Below, in pieces: positions 50,206 to 61,021 of a stretch of 64,000 nucleotides of DNA (positions are counted from its first letter, which is position 1; each line of letters starts with the position of its first letter). Origin of the DNA: Bradyrhizobium forestalis. GTDB taxonomy: Bacteria > Pseudomonadota > Alphaproteobacteria > Rhizobiales > Xanthobacteraceae. Under the pieces are notes generated by a model. That model was given only the letters and a program-made list of their open reading frames with translations. It was not told where the DNA came from and made no database searches. The stretch lies in NCBI RefSeq assembly GCF_002795245.1, contig NZ_PGVG01000035.1, positions 1-64,000 on the forward strand, given 5' to 3'. The position numbers and the translations under genes are program-made.

Positions 50206-53200
50206 TCAATGCTCTTGCCCGAGCAGCTGCTTCGCTTCCTCGACCTCAGAGAGATTTCGCTCCGCATCGAATTCAACGAGGACGGGAGCGAGCAGCTCGG
50301 ATACCCTGCCCGCTCGGCCAGCTGTCTTGTACAGGCGCGCGAGCCCGAGGGCGCTGCGCAACTCGAAAGTCTTCGTCTGCTGGCCTCGTGCGATTTCCAG
50401 CGCTTGCTTGAGGGCATCTTCGGCACTGGATTCGTTCGAAGGATGACGCGACAAGAGCTCTCCCCGGACGCGGTGCAGCTCGGCATCAAGCCAACGCTGA
50501 CCGGATTGTCCCGTCCAGGCGATCAATTCACTCAAGATTTCGAGTCCGGTTTCGACCTGGCCCACCTCTGCGTCCGCCATGGCGACATGCATTCCCCAAA
50601 AGGGTTCGCAGAGGTAGCAGTCATTCTCGTGCAACAAGGTCCAGCCGTGACGCATGTCCGCCAGACCGGCCATTCGGTCGCCGGCACGCCACTTGGCGAG
50701 GCCATTCAGGTAGGTGCCGGCGGCCACGTACAGCGGCATCGTATGGTCGCGCGCGAGACCGAGCGCCAGGATCGTCTCGGTCTGCTGCAACATGCCCCCG
50801 CATAGTCCGTCGAACACGGCGCGATGAACAAGCGCGTTGGCCTGGGAAAGTGCCCGCTTTTCTCCTGAAGCATTCACCGCTTCTGCGGCGAGCCTGCGTG
50901 CGCGAGCGATGGTGCCGAGCGGCCAGAGCACCAGGGCGAGAAATCGCATGATCACGAACGGGAGATCCAGCGCTGAAGCCCTGAAGGTCGCGGGATCCGG
51001 TTCGGCCCGATAGATCGCCAGCGCCCGCTCAAGATGCGCTCGCGCGTTCAAATAGTCGCCGGCGAACCAGCAGGTCACTCCGCCAGTCCAATGAGCAACG
51101 ACGGCGGCAACGGGCGAGTCTGGCCGTCGGTCAGCGGCGCTCCTGATGGCATCCGCCAGCTCCCGCATCGGAGCAAGTTCGCCATGCGTCAGGCAGGCAT
51201 TGAAGAGGCCCGAATGGACCGGCGCAAGTTCAACGGGGTCATCGATACCAGCCGCGAATTGTCGCGCGCGCGTCCATGCCGCCACCGTTTCGGGAGCGTT
51301 ATGCCCAAGGCCACCCCGCAATGCGCGGCCATATGCGATCTGAAGATGAAGCCTGCTCATCATCCGGCCGGGATCATCGGGCAACTCATCGGCGGCGGCA
51401 ATTGCCTTGCCGAGGTGTGCAATCGCCTCGGAATAGGCCGAGCGTTTCAGCGCCTGATGTCCCGCCTTGCGCCACCATTCGAGGGCGACTTCGCTCAACC
51501 CCGCCTCAGTGAAGTGGTGCGCCAGTACTTCCGGCTCAGTCTCGGCCACGGCTGGAAACTTCTCACGCAGGACATCGCCGATCCGCTTGTGAAGCACCTG
51601 CCGTTTGCTCCTAAGCAGGCCCTCATAGGCTGCCTCCTGAACGAGAGCGTGCCTGAAGCTATAATTTGCTTCGGGCGGAGTTCCGCGACGCACCAGCAGT
51701 TCGGCCTCTTCGAGTTGTCCCAGCGCAGCGCTCAGCGTCAGATCTTCGCGTCCCGTCACATATCTCAGCAGAGCATATGAAAAGTCGCGTCCGATGGCGG
51801 CGCCTATCTGCGCCACCTCCTTGACCGGCGCCAGCCGGTCGAGCCGCGCCATCAGCGAATCCTGCAGCGTCGCGGGAATGGCGAGCGGCGGGAGCGGACT
51901 GTCGAGGCGGTAGCGTCCGGACTCTTCGACGAGCAATCCGGACTCCAGCACCATCTTGGTCAGCTCCTCGACGAACAGCGGAATGCCATCCGTCTTGTCG
52001 ATGATTTGCTCCATCATCTCGCGCGGCAGCTGGCGGCCAACCGCCACCTGCTCGATCAGCGCGCGCGTGTCCTGCCGGTCGAGACGGTCGAGCCGCAGCA
52101 GACTGACGTTGGCAAGGCCCGACCAGGAGGGCTCGAACTCCGGCCGGGATGTCATGAGCACGAGGATCGGCAGCCCCCTGATCCGATCGACGGCAAGATC
52201 GAACAGCTCGAGTGACGTGGCATCGGCCCAGTGCATATCCTCGCAGACAATCAGCAGAGGCTGCTCTCGCGCCAAGCCCTCGAGCTGATCGAGAAGCGCG
52301 GCAAATGTCTGTCGGCGTTGCTGCGCCGGGCTCAACCCGAGCGGCGGACAACGGTCGCCGATGGGAATGGAGAGGAGAGCCGCAATGAGCGGTGTCGCTT
52401 GAACGACCTGCTGTGTTCCGAGCGCCAGCATTGCCTCGAGCTTGTCGAGCTTTTGCCCGGGCGTGTCGTGCGAGCGAATTCCGGCGGCGCGCTCGAGCTG
52501 GGCGACAAAGGGATGAAGCGCACTATTGGTGTGGTAAGGCGAGCACTGATATCGCACCCGGCGGTGCGCCCCCAACGAGGGGCTTTCGGACAGCATTGCG
52601 ACAATGCGCGACTTGCCGATGCCCGCTTCGCCCGAAATCAATACGATCCGGCCCTGGCCCTGCCAAGCCTCTCGCTGCCGCGCGAGGATGAATTCGATCT
52701 CGTTCTTGCGGCCGACAAAGCCGATCGAGCGCGCGGCACGGACTGCCTCGAAGCGGCTCTCGGATGCGGTCGCTCCTTCCACCGCCCAGACTGCGATGGG
52801 TTCTGCTATCCCCTTGACCTCCCGGCGGCCAAGATTGCGAAGGGAGAAGAGATCGCCAAGCAGCCGGCGCGTGGACGAGGCAACGACGACCACCCCCGGC
52901 TCCGCCAGGCTCTGGAGCCGGGCGGCGAGGTTTGGTGTATCGCCGATGGTCGCGTGCTCCTCCGACGCATCTCCGCTGATGAGGTCGCCGACCACCACGA
53001 GTCCGGTCGCAATTGCGATCCGCAGCTCAACCCGTTCGCCGGCGCCCGTTTTGAGGAGGCGTATCGCGGAGATCATGTCGAGGCCCGCGCGCACCGCGCG
53101 CTCCGCATCATCTTCGTGGGCGCGCGGATAGCCGAAATAGACGAGTATTCCGTCGCCGACGAATCTGGCTATCCTGCCATCATAAGCAGCAACAGCGCTC

Positions 53201-53541
53201 GCGCAGGCAGCGCGGTAGGCCCGGATCACCTCCCACATATCCTCGGGATCGAGACGCGCCGAGAGCGCAGTCGAGCCGACCAGATCGCAAAACATGACGG
53301 TGAGGTGACGCCGCTCGGCGTCCTGAGGAGGAACCGGCGATGCGATCAACGCGGCTGGATCGAGGTCGGCGATAGCACGCAGCATTCTGCGGCGATGGCC
53401 GAGCAGGACTCCGAGCTTATCGAAATCCTCGTCCATCAGTTCGGGAAGGACACCTATGTCGATCCCATTCTGGGCAAAACGCTCCGCGTATTGCCCAAGC
53501 CTCAGCTTCTCGAGCCACTCCGCGATCTGCATTGGCTCCAC
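50206..53541 (-). CDS. SAM - class III cyclase - AAA ATPase - TPR signalling protein
   Basis: The 1111-residue cytoplasmic protein has a SAM-like domain at about 1-65 (IAEWLEKLRLGQYAERFAQN). A class III nucleotidyl cyclase domain spans about 75-260 with both metal aspartates (MFCDLVGS and FVGDGILVYFG). The STAND/AAA_16 module has SGEAGIGKSR and Walker B VCEDMHWAD. The rest is a long TPR-like helical array. The architecture is shared by a known but poorly understood rhizobial family with many paralogues. It likely makes cAMP in response to a signal bound by the ATPase/TPR part. Confidence 0.92.
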   Translation of the reverse strand: MEPMQIAEWLEKLRLGQYAERFAQNGIDIGVLPELMDEDFDKLGVLLGHRRRMLRAIADLDPAALIASPVPPQDAERRHLTVMFCDLVGSTALSARLDPEDMWEVIRAYRAACASAVAAYDGRIARFVGDGILVYFGYPRAHEDDAERAVRAGLDMISAIRLLKTGAGERVELRIAIATGLVVVGDLISGDASEEHATIGDTPNLAARLQSLAEPGVVVVASSTRRLLGDLFSLRNLGRREVKGIAEPIAVWAVEGATASESRFEAVRAARSIGFVGRKNEIEFILARQREAWQGQGRIVLISGEAGIGKSRIVAMLSESPSLGAHRRVRYQCSPYHTNSALHPFVAQLERAAGIRSHDTPGQKLDKLEAMLALGTQQVVQATPLIAALLSIPIGDRCPPLGLSPAQQRRQTFAALLDQLEGLAREQPLLIVCEDMHWADATSLELFDLAVDRIRGLPILVLMTSRPEFEPSWSGLANVSLLRLDRLDRQDTRALIEQVAVGRQLPREMMEQIIDKTDGIPLFVEELTKMVLESGLLVEESGRYRLDSPLPPLAIPATLQDSLMARLDRLAPVKEVAQIGAAIGRDFSYALLRYVTGREDLTLSAALGQLEEAELLVRRGTPPEANYSFRHALVQEAAYEGLLRSKRQVLHKRIGDVLREKFPAVAETEPEVLAHHFTEAGLSEVALEWWRKAGHQALKRSAYSEAIAHLGKAIAAADELPDDPGRMMSRLHLQIAYGRALRGGLGHNAPETVAAWTRARQFAAGIDDPVELAPVHSGLFNACLTHGELAPMRELADAIRSAADRRPDSPVAAVVAHWTGGVTCWFAGDYLNARAHLERALAIYRAEPDPATFRASALDLPFVIMRFLALVLWPLGTIARARRLAAEAVNASGEKRALSQANALVHRAVFDGLCGGMLQQTETILALGLARDHTMPLYVAAGTYLNGLAKWRAGDRMAGLADMRHGWTLLHENDCYLCEPFWGMHVAMADAEVGQVETGLEILSELIAWTGQSGQRWLDAELHRVRGELLSRHPSNESSAEDALKQALEIARGQQTKTFELRSALGLARLYKTAGRAGRVSELLAPVLVEFDAERNLSEVEEAKQLLGQEH

Positions 53542-53843
53542 CGATCGTGTGGTTGGCGGTTAGCAGAATTTTGGACCACGGCGCGGGGACAATATACCAA
53601 CGCCACCATGATGGCACGTCTTGTTTGTTGCGCGATGACTTAGGTCTCTCAATACCGATATCGCTTTGAAGCATTGACGCTGCTCGATGCGAACGGCTTT
53701 GCTACTAAACATCGTTGGCACGCAGCGTTGGACGGCAGAGGTTGCGATGAGTCGTCGCGATCGTTCCAAGCCAGAACCGAACCAACACTGCGGCTTGTGC
53801 TCACGTATGGTGCCAAGCGGATGCTTCCCGCGCCGCAATTCCT
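53542..53843. other. intergenic region, nothing recognised
   Basis: There is no repeat or coding frame with support in these 302 bases. The lower GC near 53560-53700 is consistent with the cyclase promoter region. Confidence 0.5.
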
Positions 53844-54362
53844 TCATTGCTCGCTGATCGGCGCTTCATAGCTGCGAGCCATCGTGCCCGCCGCAACTTG
53901 GAGCGAAGAACCAACCGCCCAACAGCCGGCAACAAAACCTATCAAGCCATTAGGCAGGTTTTGGTCAAGGACAAGGATGCTGACGGACAGAGTTGCAGCG
54001 ATTGCCGCGCCGAACGTTCCGGCCGCACTCATGATCTCGACCGGCTCGGAACCGTTCCATTCTTCCGAGATGCTCGATGTCGGCCGCTGTGCGGCGACAT
54101 TGCCGGACAAATCAATTCCGACATAGAAGCCGAGAGCTCCGTAGAGCATCGTTACCAGGACGATCCAGCCGCTTTCAAACAGTCCGGCTTTCTGACGTAA
54201 CAGGGTCGCACCAACATAGAGGCCGCCAGAGGCTCCAACGGCTGCCAGCCCGATTCTTTCGAGCAGATGGGCTGATCTGATCAGACTGGAACGAGCGATC
54301 CGAAGATTGCTGACGCGCCTCGTTAAAGAGAAGGCGCTGGAAATTGCGCTGCTTATCTTCAT
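53844..54362 (-). CDS. membrane protein with three helices, function unknown
   Basis: About 172 residues are encoded from ATG 54362 (aaggag upstream). Helices are at about 43-61, 70-93 and 120-160, with an acidic soluble loop (SSISEEWNGSEPVEIMSAAG). The family was not recognised. The longer start at 54542 adds an unlikely leader. Confidence 0.72.
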   Translation of the reverse strand: MKISSAISSAFSLTRRVSNLRIARSSLIRSAHLLERIGLAAVGASGGLYVGATLLRQKAGLFESGWIVLVTMLYGALGFYVGIDLSGNVAAQRPTSSISEEWNGSEPVEIMSAAGTFGAAIAATLSVSILVLDQNLPNGLIGFVAGCWAVGSSLQVAAGTMARSYEAPISEQ

Positions 54363-54809
54363 GGGGAGCTCCTTCTGAGTAAGTAGCAGCCTACCGGCCG
54401 ACCCCCGAACAGAAGCTGCGTGAGTTGCGCGATGCCCTTTCATTCCAATTTCTGAAGGATCTTTGCTGAGTGATGGGATTGGCTTGCTCGTGAGCAAGAC
54501 GGAGCCAAATCCAAAGCTGCGAGCATGCGGCTGCGCAGGCATTGCATCTCACCCGTGTCTGGCAAATGGTGCGGGTGCGGCAATTTCTTGGGAGAATGGT
54601 AATTCAGAAAGAGAGCGATTGAGTATGAAGCGGTTCACACACTGCGCTTCCCTGTCGCTCCATTCGGTCACAATTTCCGGAGGACGCGTCTGCATCGCCG
54701 CGATAACCGGACGCGAACACGCTGGATCTGCAACGCGCGGTTGGTCAGCAAGCTACCCGCGTCTCGCCGAGATCAGAGATTCGCGCTTGGCTTCGTGAAG
54801 CTCGCAGTG
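54363..54809. other. intergenic region, nothing recognised
   Basis: These 447 bases contain short frames without ribosome binding sites or recognisable motifs. No palindromic repeat was found. Confidence 0.5.
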
Positions 54810-56666
<1,857 letters not shown>

Positions 56667-56699
56667 AGGTGGACCTCGAGGCCTGCCGCGGAGAAAGTG

Positions 56700-56821
56700 C
56701 GCCCCCTCCCCCGCTTGCGGGGGAGGGTTGGGGAGAGGGTGTCTCCGCAGGCGAGACCCCCCAAGAGGAGAGAGCCCTCACCCGGCGCTTCGCGCCGACC
56801 TCTCCCGCAAGCGGGAGAGGT
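56700..56821. repeat. palindromic repeat, family C
   Basis: It starts gccccctcccccgcttgcgg with the gggagggttggggag arm, then ccctcacccggcgcttcgcg and closes with cgcaagcgggagagg. Confidence 0.85.
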
Positions 56822-56861
56822 AAGCGGAGTCTGTGGCTGCACCGATGTCACCATCATCACC

Positions 56862-57788
56862 TCAATAGCCGCGCGTACGATCGACACGCCCCGGCAGCTC
56901 CTCGCCGCGGCGGTGACGGGCGATGACGTCGAGCACGAAATCGACCGCCGTATCCGGCGTCGTCATGCTGGCATTGTGCGGCGTCAGCAGGATGCGCGGA
57001 TGGCTCCAGAACGGATGTCCTGCCGGCAGCGGCTCGGGATCGGCGACGTCGAGCACCGCGCCTGACAGCGCGCCGCTGTCGAGGGCCGCGAGGAAATCGG
57101 CCTCGACGAGATGCGGGCCACGCCCGACATTGACGAGCCCTGCCCCATGCGGCAGGCCCGCGAACAGGTCGGCATTGAGAATGCCGCGCGTCTGATCCGT
57201 CAGCGGCAGCAGGCAGACGAGAATATCGGCCTGCGCCAGAAAGTCCGGCAAGGCATCAGCGCCCGCGTAACAGGTGACGCCTTCGATCTCGCGCGGCGAA
57301 CGATTCCACCCCGATAACGCAAAGCCGAACGCCTTGAGACGTTCGAGCACGGCCTGGCCGAGCTGGCCGAGCCCCATCACACCGACACGCCGGCGCTTGG
57401 CCGGCGTGATCCGGATCTCGCGCCAGACCTGCTCTTTCTGCTGGCTGATGAAATCAAGGAGATCGCGATGCAGGGCGAGCACGGCCATGGTGACGTATTC
57501 GACCATGGTCTCGGCGATGCCGGGCTCCAGCATGCGGACCAGCGGAATGTGCGCCGGAACTTTCGTGGTGTCGAACTGATCGACGCCCGCGCCAACCGAG
57601 AAGACCAGCTCGAGATTGGGAAAGGTCGTCGCGATGTCATCCGGCGGCACCCATACCACGAGATGGCGGATTTCGGCGGGATTGCCGATGTCGGGCCAGA
57701 GCCGGAACGGGATGTCGGGCGCGCGCTCCGCGAAGAAGCGCGCCCACTCGGCGCCGCGTACCATGTTGGCCTTGTAGAGAACCGTCAT
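56862..57788 (-). CDS. glyoxylate/hydroxypyruvate reductase A-like dehydrogenase
   Basis: The 308-residue NAD(P)-dependent 2-hydroxyacid dehydrogenase has VGVMGLGQLGQAVLERL at the Rossmann loop, the LVNVGRGPHLVEADFL Arg loop and the LTPHNASMTTPDTA catalytic His. It resembles GhrA. It is 7 bp from the FAD oxidase stop, so it may reduce the 2-oxoacid made by that enzyme. Confidence 0.92.
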   Translation of the reverse strand: MTVLYKANMVRGAEWARFFAERAPDIPFRLWPDIGNPAEIRHLVVWVPPDDIATTFPNLELVFSVGAGVDQFDTTKVPAHIPLVRMLEPGIAETMVEYVTMAVLALHRDLLDFISQQKEQVWREIRITPAKRRRVGVMGLGQLGQAVLERLKAFGFALSGWNRSPREIEGVTCYAGADALPDFLAQADILVCLLPLTDQTRGILNADLFAGLPHGAGLVNVGRGPHLVEADFLAALDSGALSGAVLDVADPEPLPAGHPFWSHPRILLTPHNASMTTPDTAVDFVLDVIARHRRGEELPGRVDRTRGY

Positions 57789-57795
57789 GCCGCCC

Positions 57796-59124
57796 TCAGA
57801 ACGGGCTGACCGGCGCGAGCCGCCGGCCGTCGATCATGCGCTTGTGGCTGTAGGCGGCGGGATCGACCAGCGGCGTCGCACCGGTCACGATATCGGCGGC
57901 GAGCTTGCCGGCCGCGGGGCCGATGCCGAAGCCATGACCGGAGAAGCCGGTGGCGAGGAAGAAGCCCGGCAGCGCATCGACCGGCGAGATCACGGGGATC
58001 GTGTCGGGCGTGCAGTCGATGGTGCCGCCCCAGGCCTCCGCGATCTCGATGTCCTTCAATTCCGGATTCGACTTGATCAGCGCCGTCAGCGCCGAATTGA
58101 CCAGCGACATGTCGGGCGCGGGATCGCGCACGCGCTCGGCCTCGAACGGCGACGGCTTGTCGAAGCTCCAATTCGTGCCGCGCATGATCTGGTCGAAGAA
58201 CGACTTGCCGAGCGACATCTTCAATCCGTTGCGGCGGTGCAGATAGGGCGGCCAGAAGGTCCAGGCGTAACGCAGCAGGTCGGGTGACAGCTCGACCGTG
58301 CCGCGGTTGCGCAGTGCCAGTGTAAAACCGCCGTCGAGCCGGCGACGGATGCAGTAGAAGTCGGTGCCGAGTGCGCCGGAGGTGATCTCCGGTCCCGGCG
58401 TGGTGCGGCAGGCGGTGGCGTTGACGAGGCCGATCGGCAGCTCGACGCCGTGACGGCGGCAGAACAGCGACGACCACGCGCCGCCCGCGAGCAGCACGGA
58501 TTGCGTGCGAATGGTGCCCTTCTCGGTGACGACGGCGCTGACTCTCCCGCCGGTCGTCTCCAGCCCGCGCGCGGCGCAGCCCTGGTGGATGGTGACGCCG
58601 TGCTTTCGCGCGGCAGTGGCGAGCGCGGGCACGGCCATCGACGGCTCGGCGCGTCCGTCGCTCGGCGTGTGCAGGCCGCCGACCCATGTGTCGGCATTAT
58701 CAGGCATGCGCTCGGCGACCTCGGCCGGCGTCAGCACGGTGGAGTGGACCTGCTGCTCGCGTGCGATCGCGGCCCAACGTTCCCAGCCGGCGAGCTCGTC
58801 CTTGCTCTTGGTCAGGAACAAAACGCCGGTGCGGCGGAAGCCGGCATCGACGCCGGCATCGTTCTGCATGTCCTCCCACAGCCGCAGCGCCTCGCGGGCG
58901 AGCGGGATTTCCTCGCGGGCGCGGCCCTGCTGGCGGCACCAGCCCCAATTGCGGCTCGACTGCTCGCCGCCGACATGGCCCTTCTCGACCAGGGCGACGG
59001 AGTGTCCCTTCTTCGCCAAATGATAGGCCGCCGAGACGCCGATGACGCCGCCGCCGATGACGACGACATCCACCTGCGCCGGCAGGCGTTCATCGCTGTT
59101 GATACGGTTGAGCGGCGGGGACAT
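57796..59124 (-). CDS. FAD-dependent amino-acid/amine oxidoreductase (DAO family)
   Basis: The 442-residue protein has VIGGGVIGVSAAYHLAKKG at residues 22-40, followed by QSSRNWGWCRQQGR and later DCTPDTIPVISP and GFSGHGFGIGPAAGKL. This is a DadA/glycine-oxidase-type flavoenzyme of the rhizobial family often co-encoded with peptide or opine importers. It should oxidise the imported amine. The exact substrate is unknown. Confidence 0.9.
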   Translation of the reverse strand: MSPPLNRINSDERLPAQVDVVVIGGGVIGVSAAYHLAKKGHSVALVEKGHVGGEQSSRNWGWCRQQGRAREEIPLAREALRLWEDMQNDAGVDAGFRRTGVLFLTKSKDELAGWERWAAIAREQQVHSTVLTPAEVAERMPDNADTWVGGLHTPSDGRAEPSMAVPALATAARKHGVTIHQGCAARGLETTGGRVSAVVTEKGTIRTQSVLLAGGAWSSLFCRRHGVELPIGLVNATACRTTPGPEITSGALGTDFYCIRRRLDGGFTLALRNRGTVELSPDLLRYAWTFWPPYLHRRNGLKMSLGKSFFDQIMRGTNWSFDKPSPFEAERVRDPAPDMSLVNSALTALIKSNPELKDIEIAEAWGGTIDCTPDTIPVISPVDALPGFFLATGFSGHGFGIGPAAGKLAADIVTGATPLVDPAAYSHKRMIDGRRLAPVSPF

Positions 59125-59163
59125 GGGGCACTCCTGGAGTTCAGTTCGTTCGAGTTCTGCTCG

Positions 59164-60039
59164 TCACGGGATGTTCATTCGCGGGTCGAGCGCGTCGCGC
59201 AGGCCGTCACCGAGACAGTTGAAGCTGGTCACGGCGAGCGTGATGGCGACGCCCGGCGCGATCGCGAGCCAGGGCGCGCTGGTGAGATAGATCTGCGCGT
59301 TGTTGAGCATGTTGCCCCAGCTCGCCGCCGGCGGCTGGATGCCGTAGCCGAGATAGCTGACGTAGGATTCGAGCAGGATCGCCTTGGCGACGTTCAGCGT
59401 CGCGGCGACCACGATCGGCGCGATCGCATTGGGCACGAGCTCGCGGAACATGATGCGCAGGTTGGACGAGCCGAAGGCGAGCGCGGCCACCGCGAACTCG
59501 CGCTCGCGCAGCGAGCGCACCTGGGCCTCGACGACGCGGGCAACCGCCATCCACGCGGTCGCCGCGATCAGAATGGTGGTGGTGACGAGGCCCGGCTCGG
59601 TGAGTGCCGCGAGCGCGAGCAGCAGGAAGATGGTCGGAAAGCACAGCACGGCATCGACGAGCCGCATCAAGACCGCGCCGACCACGCCGCCATAGAAGCC
59701 GGCGAAGGCGCCGACGGCGATGCCGACCGCCATCGCGATCACCATCGCGACGATGCCGATCGAGAGCGAGACGCGGCCGCCCATCATCAGCCGCGCCAGC
59801 ACGTCGCGGCCGAGCTCGTCGGTGCCGAGGATATGCGCGCCCGACAGCGGCGGCGCGAACCGCTTCATGATGTCGATATAGGTGTCGTCGAACGGCAGCA
59901 GATAGGGACCGAACGCCGAGCCGAGCACGAGCACCAGGATGATCACGGCGCCCGCGAGCGCGAGCCGGTGCCGGCGGAAGCGCCGCCACGCCGCCTGGCC
60001 GGGGGCGAGCTGAACTGTGGACAGGGTCGCGGTCGCCAT
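59164..60039 (-). CDS. ABC transporter permease, DppC-like
   Basis: About 291 residues are encoded from ATG 60039. The N-terminal helix (LALAGAVIILVLVLGSAFG) is followed by the ILGTDELGRDVLARLMMGGR motif of DppC/OppC, then five further helices. The EAA loop is near LAFGSSNLRIMFRELVPN. The gene starts 4 bp after the DppB-like stop. Confidence 0.93.
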   Translation of the reverse strand: MATATLSTVQLAPGQAAWRRFRRHRLALAGAVIILVLVLGSAFGPYLLPFDDTYIDIMKRFAPPLSGAHILGTDELGRDVLARLMMGGRVSLSIGIVAMVIAMAVGIAVGAFAGFYGGVVGAVLMRLVDAVLCFPTIFLLLALAALTEPGLVTTTILIAATAWMAVARVVEAQVRSLREREFAVAALAFGSSNLRIMFRELVPNAIAPIVVAATLNVAKAILLESYVSYLGYGIQPPAASWGNMLNNAQIYLTSAPWLAIAPGVAITLAVTSFNCLGDGLRDALDPRMNIP

Positions 60040-60043
60040 CGCT

Positions 60044-60994
60044 TCAGCCCACCCGGATGCGCGGATCGACCACGGCATAGAGGATATCGGCGAGCAGCGA
60101 GCCGATCAGCACCATCGTCGCCGAGAACATCAGGATGCCCATCACCACGGGATAGTCGCGATAGCCGATGGAATCGAGGAACAGCCGGCCCATGCCGGGC
60201 CAGGTGAACACGGTCTCGGCGACCAGCGCGCCGCCCAGCAGCGTCGGAAACTGCAGGCCAGCGACCGTGATCATCGGCAACAGCGCGTTACGCAGCGCGT
60301 GCACCGTGAGGATGCGCCATTCCGGCATGCCCTTGGCGCGCGCAGTGCGGATGTAATCCTGGTTGATGACCTCGAGCATGGAGGAGCGCATGAAGCGGCC
60401 CCACATCGCGGTCTCGACCAGCGCCAGCACCATTGCCGGCGCGATCAGGTGATGCAGCAGGTCGAGGAAGGAGCCGTCGCCGACGGTCTGCCGGTTGCCG
60501 GCCGGCAGCCAGCCGAGCTTAACCGAAAACACGTAGATGGTGACGAGGCCGAACCAGAAGGTCGGGATCGACAGCGCGATCATGGCGCCGACGGTGGCGA
60601 GCGTATCGAACAGCGAATAGCGGCGCAGCGCGCCAAGGATGCCGATCCAGCAGCCGAGCAGCACCGCGATGATGGTCGCCGTCGCCATCAGCTCCAGGGT
60701 GGCGCCGAGATGCGATGAGATCACCGACAGCACCGTCTCGCCGTCGCGATAGGAGCGGCCCCAGTCGCCTTTGAGCATTCGGCCGAACCAGTCGAGATAC
60801 TGGATCGGCAGCGGCCGATCGAGCCCGAGTTGCCTGGTGACGCGGTCGAGATCCTCCTGCGTCATCTGCCCGGACACAGCAAACTGCGATAGCGGGCCGC
60901 CGGGCGCCAGATGCAGGATGGCAAAGCCGATTCCCGAGACGATCACCAGCAGCATGACCGCCTGCGCCAGGCGATTGACGACGTAACGGGCCAT
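60044..60994 (-). CDS. ABC transporter permease, DppB-like
   Basis: The 316-residue permease has an N-terminal helix (LAQAVMLLVIVSGIGFAILH), the DppB family region GLDRPLPIQYLDWFGRMLKG and an EAA loop with TARAKGMPEWRILTVHALRN. It is the first permease after the binding protein (27 bp gap). Confidence 0.93.
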   Translation of the reverse strand: MARYVVNRLAQAVMLLVIVSGIGFAILHLAPGGPLSQFAVSGQMTQEDLDRVTRQLGLDRPLPIQYLDWFGRMLKGDWGRSYRDGETVLSVISSHLGATLELMATATIIAVLLGCWIGILGALRRYSLFDTLATVGAMIALSIPTFWFGLVTIYVFSVKLGWLPAGNRQTVGDGSFLDLLHHLIAPAMVLALVETAMWGRFMRSSMLEVINQDYIRTARAKGMPEWRILTVHALRNALLPMITVAGLQFPTLLGGALVAETVFTWPGMGRLFLDSIGYRDYPVVMGILMFSATMVLIGSLLADILYAVVDPRIRVG

Positions 60995-61021
60995 CTCAGG
61001 CGATCCAGCGTGCCCAGGACA

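Noticed and set aside
53560..53847. Cys/Arg-rich minus-strand frame after the membrane protein gene
   Set aside because: It has no domain, no ribosome binding site and atypical composition; it is treated as intergenic.
54463..54798. 111-codon plus-strand frame before the fused ABC ATPase
   Set aside because: It has no ribosome binding site, irregular composition and no recognisable motif.
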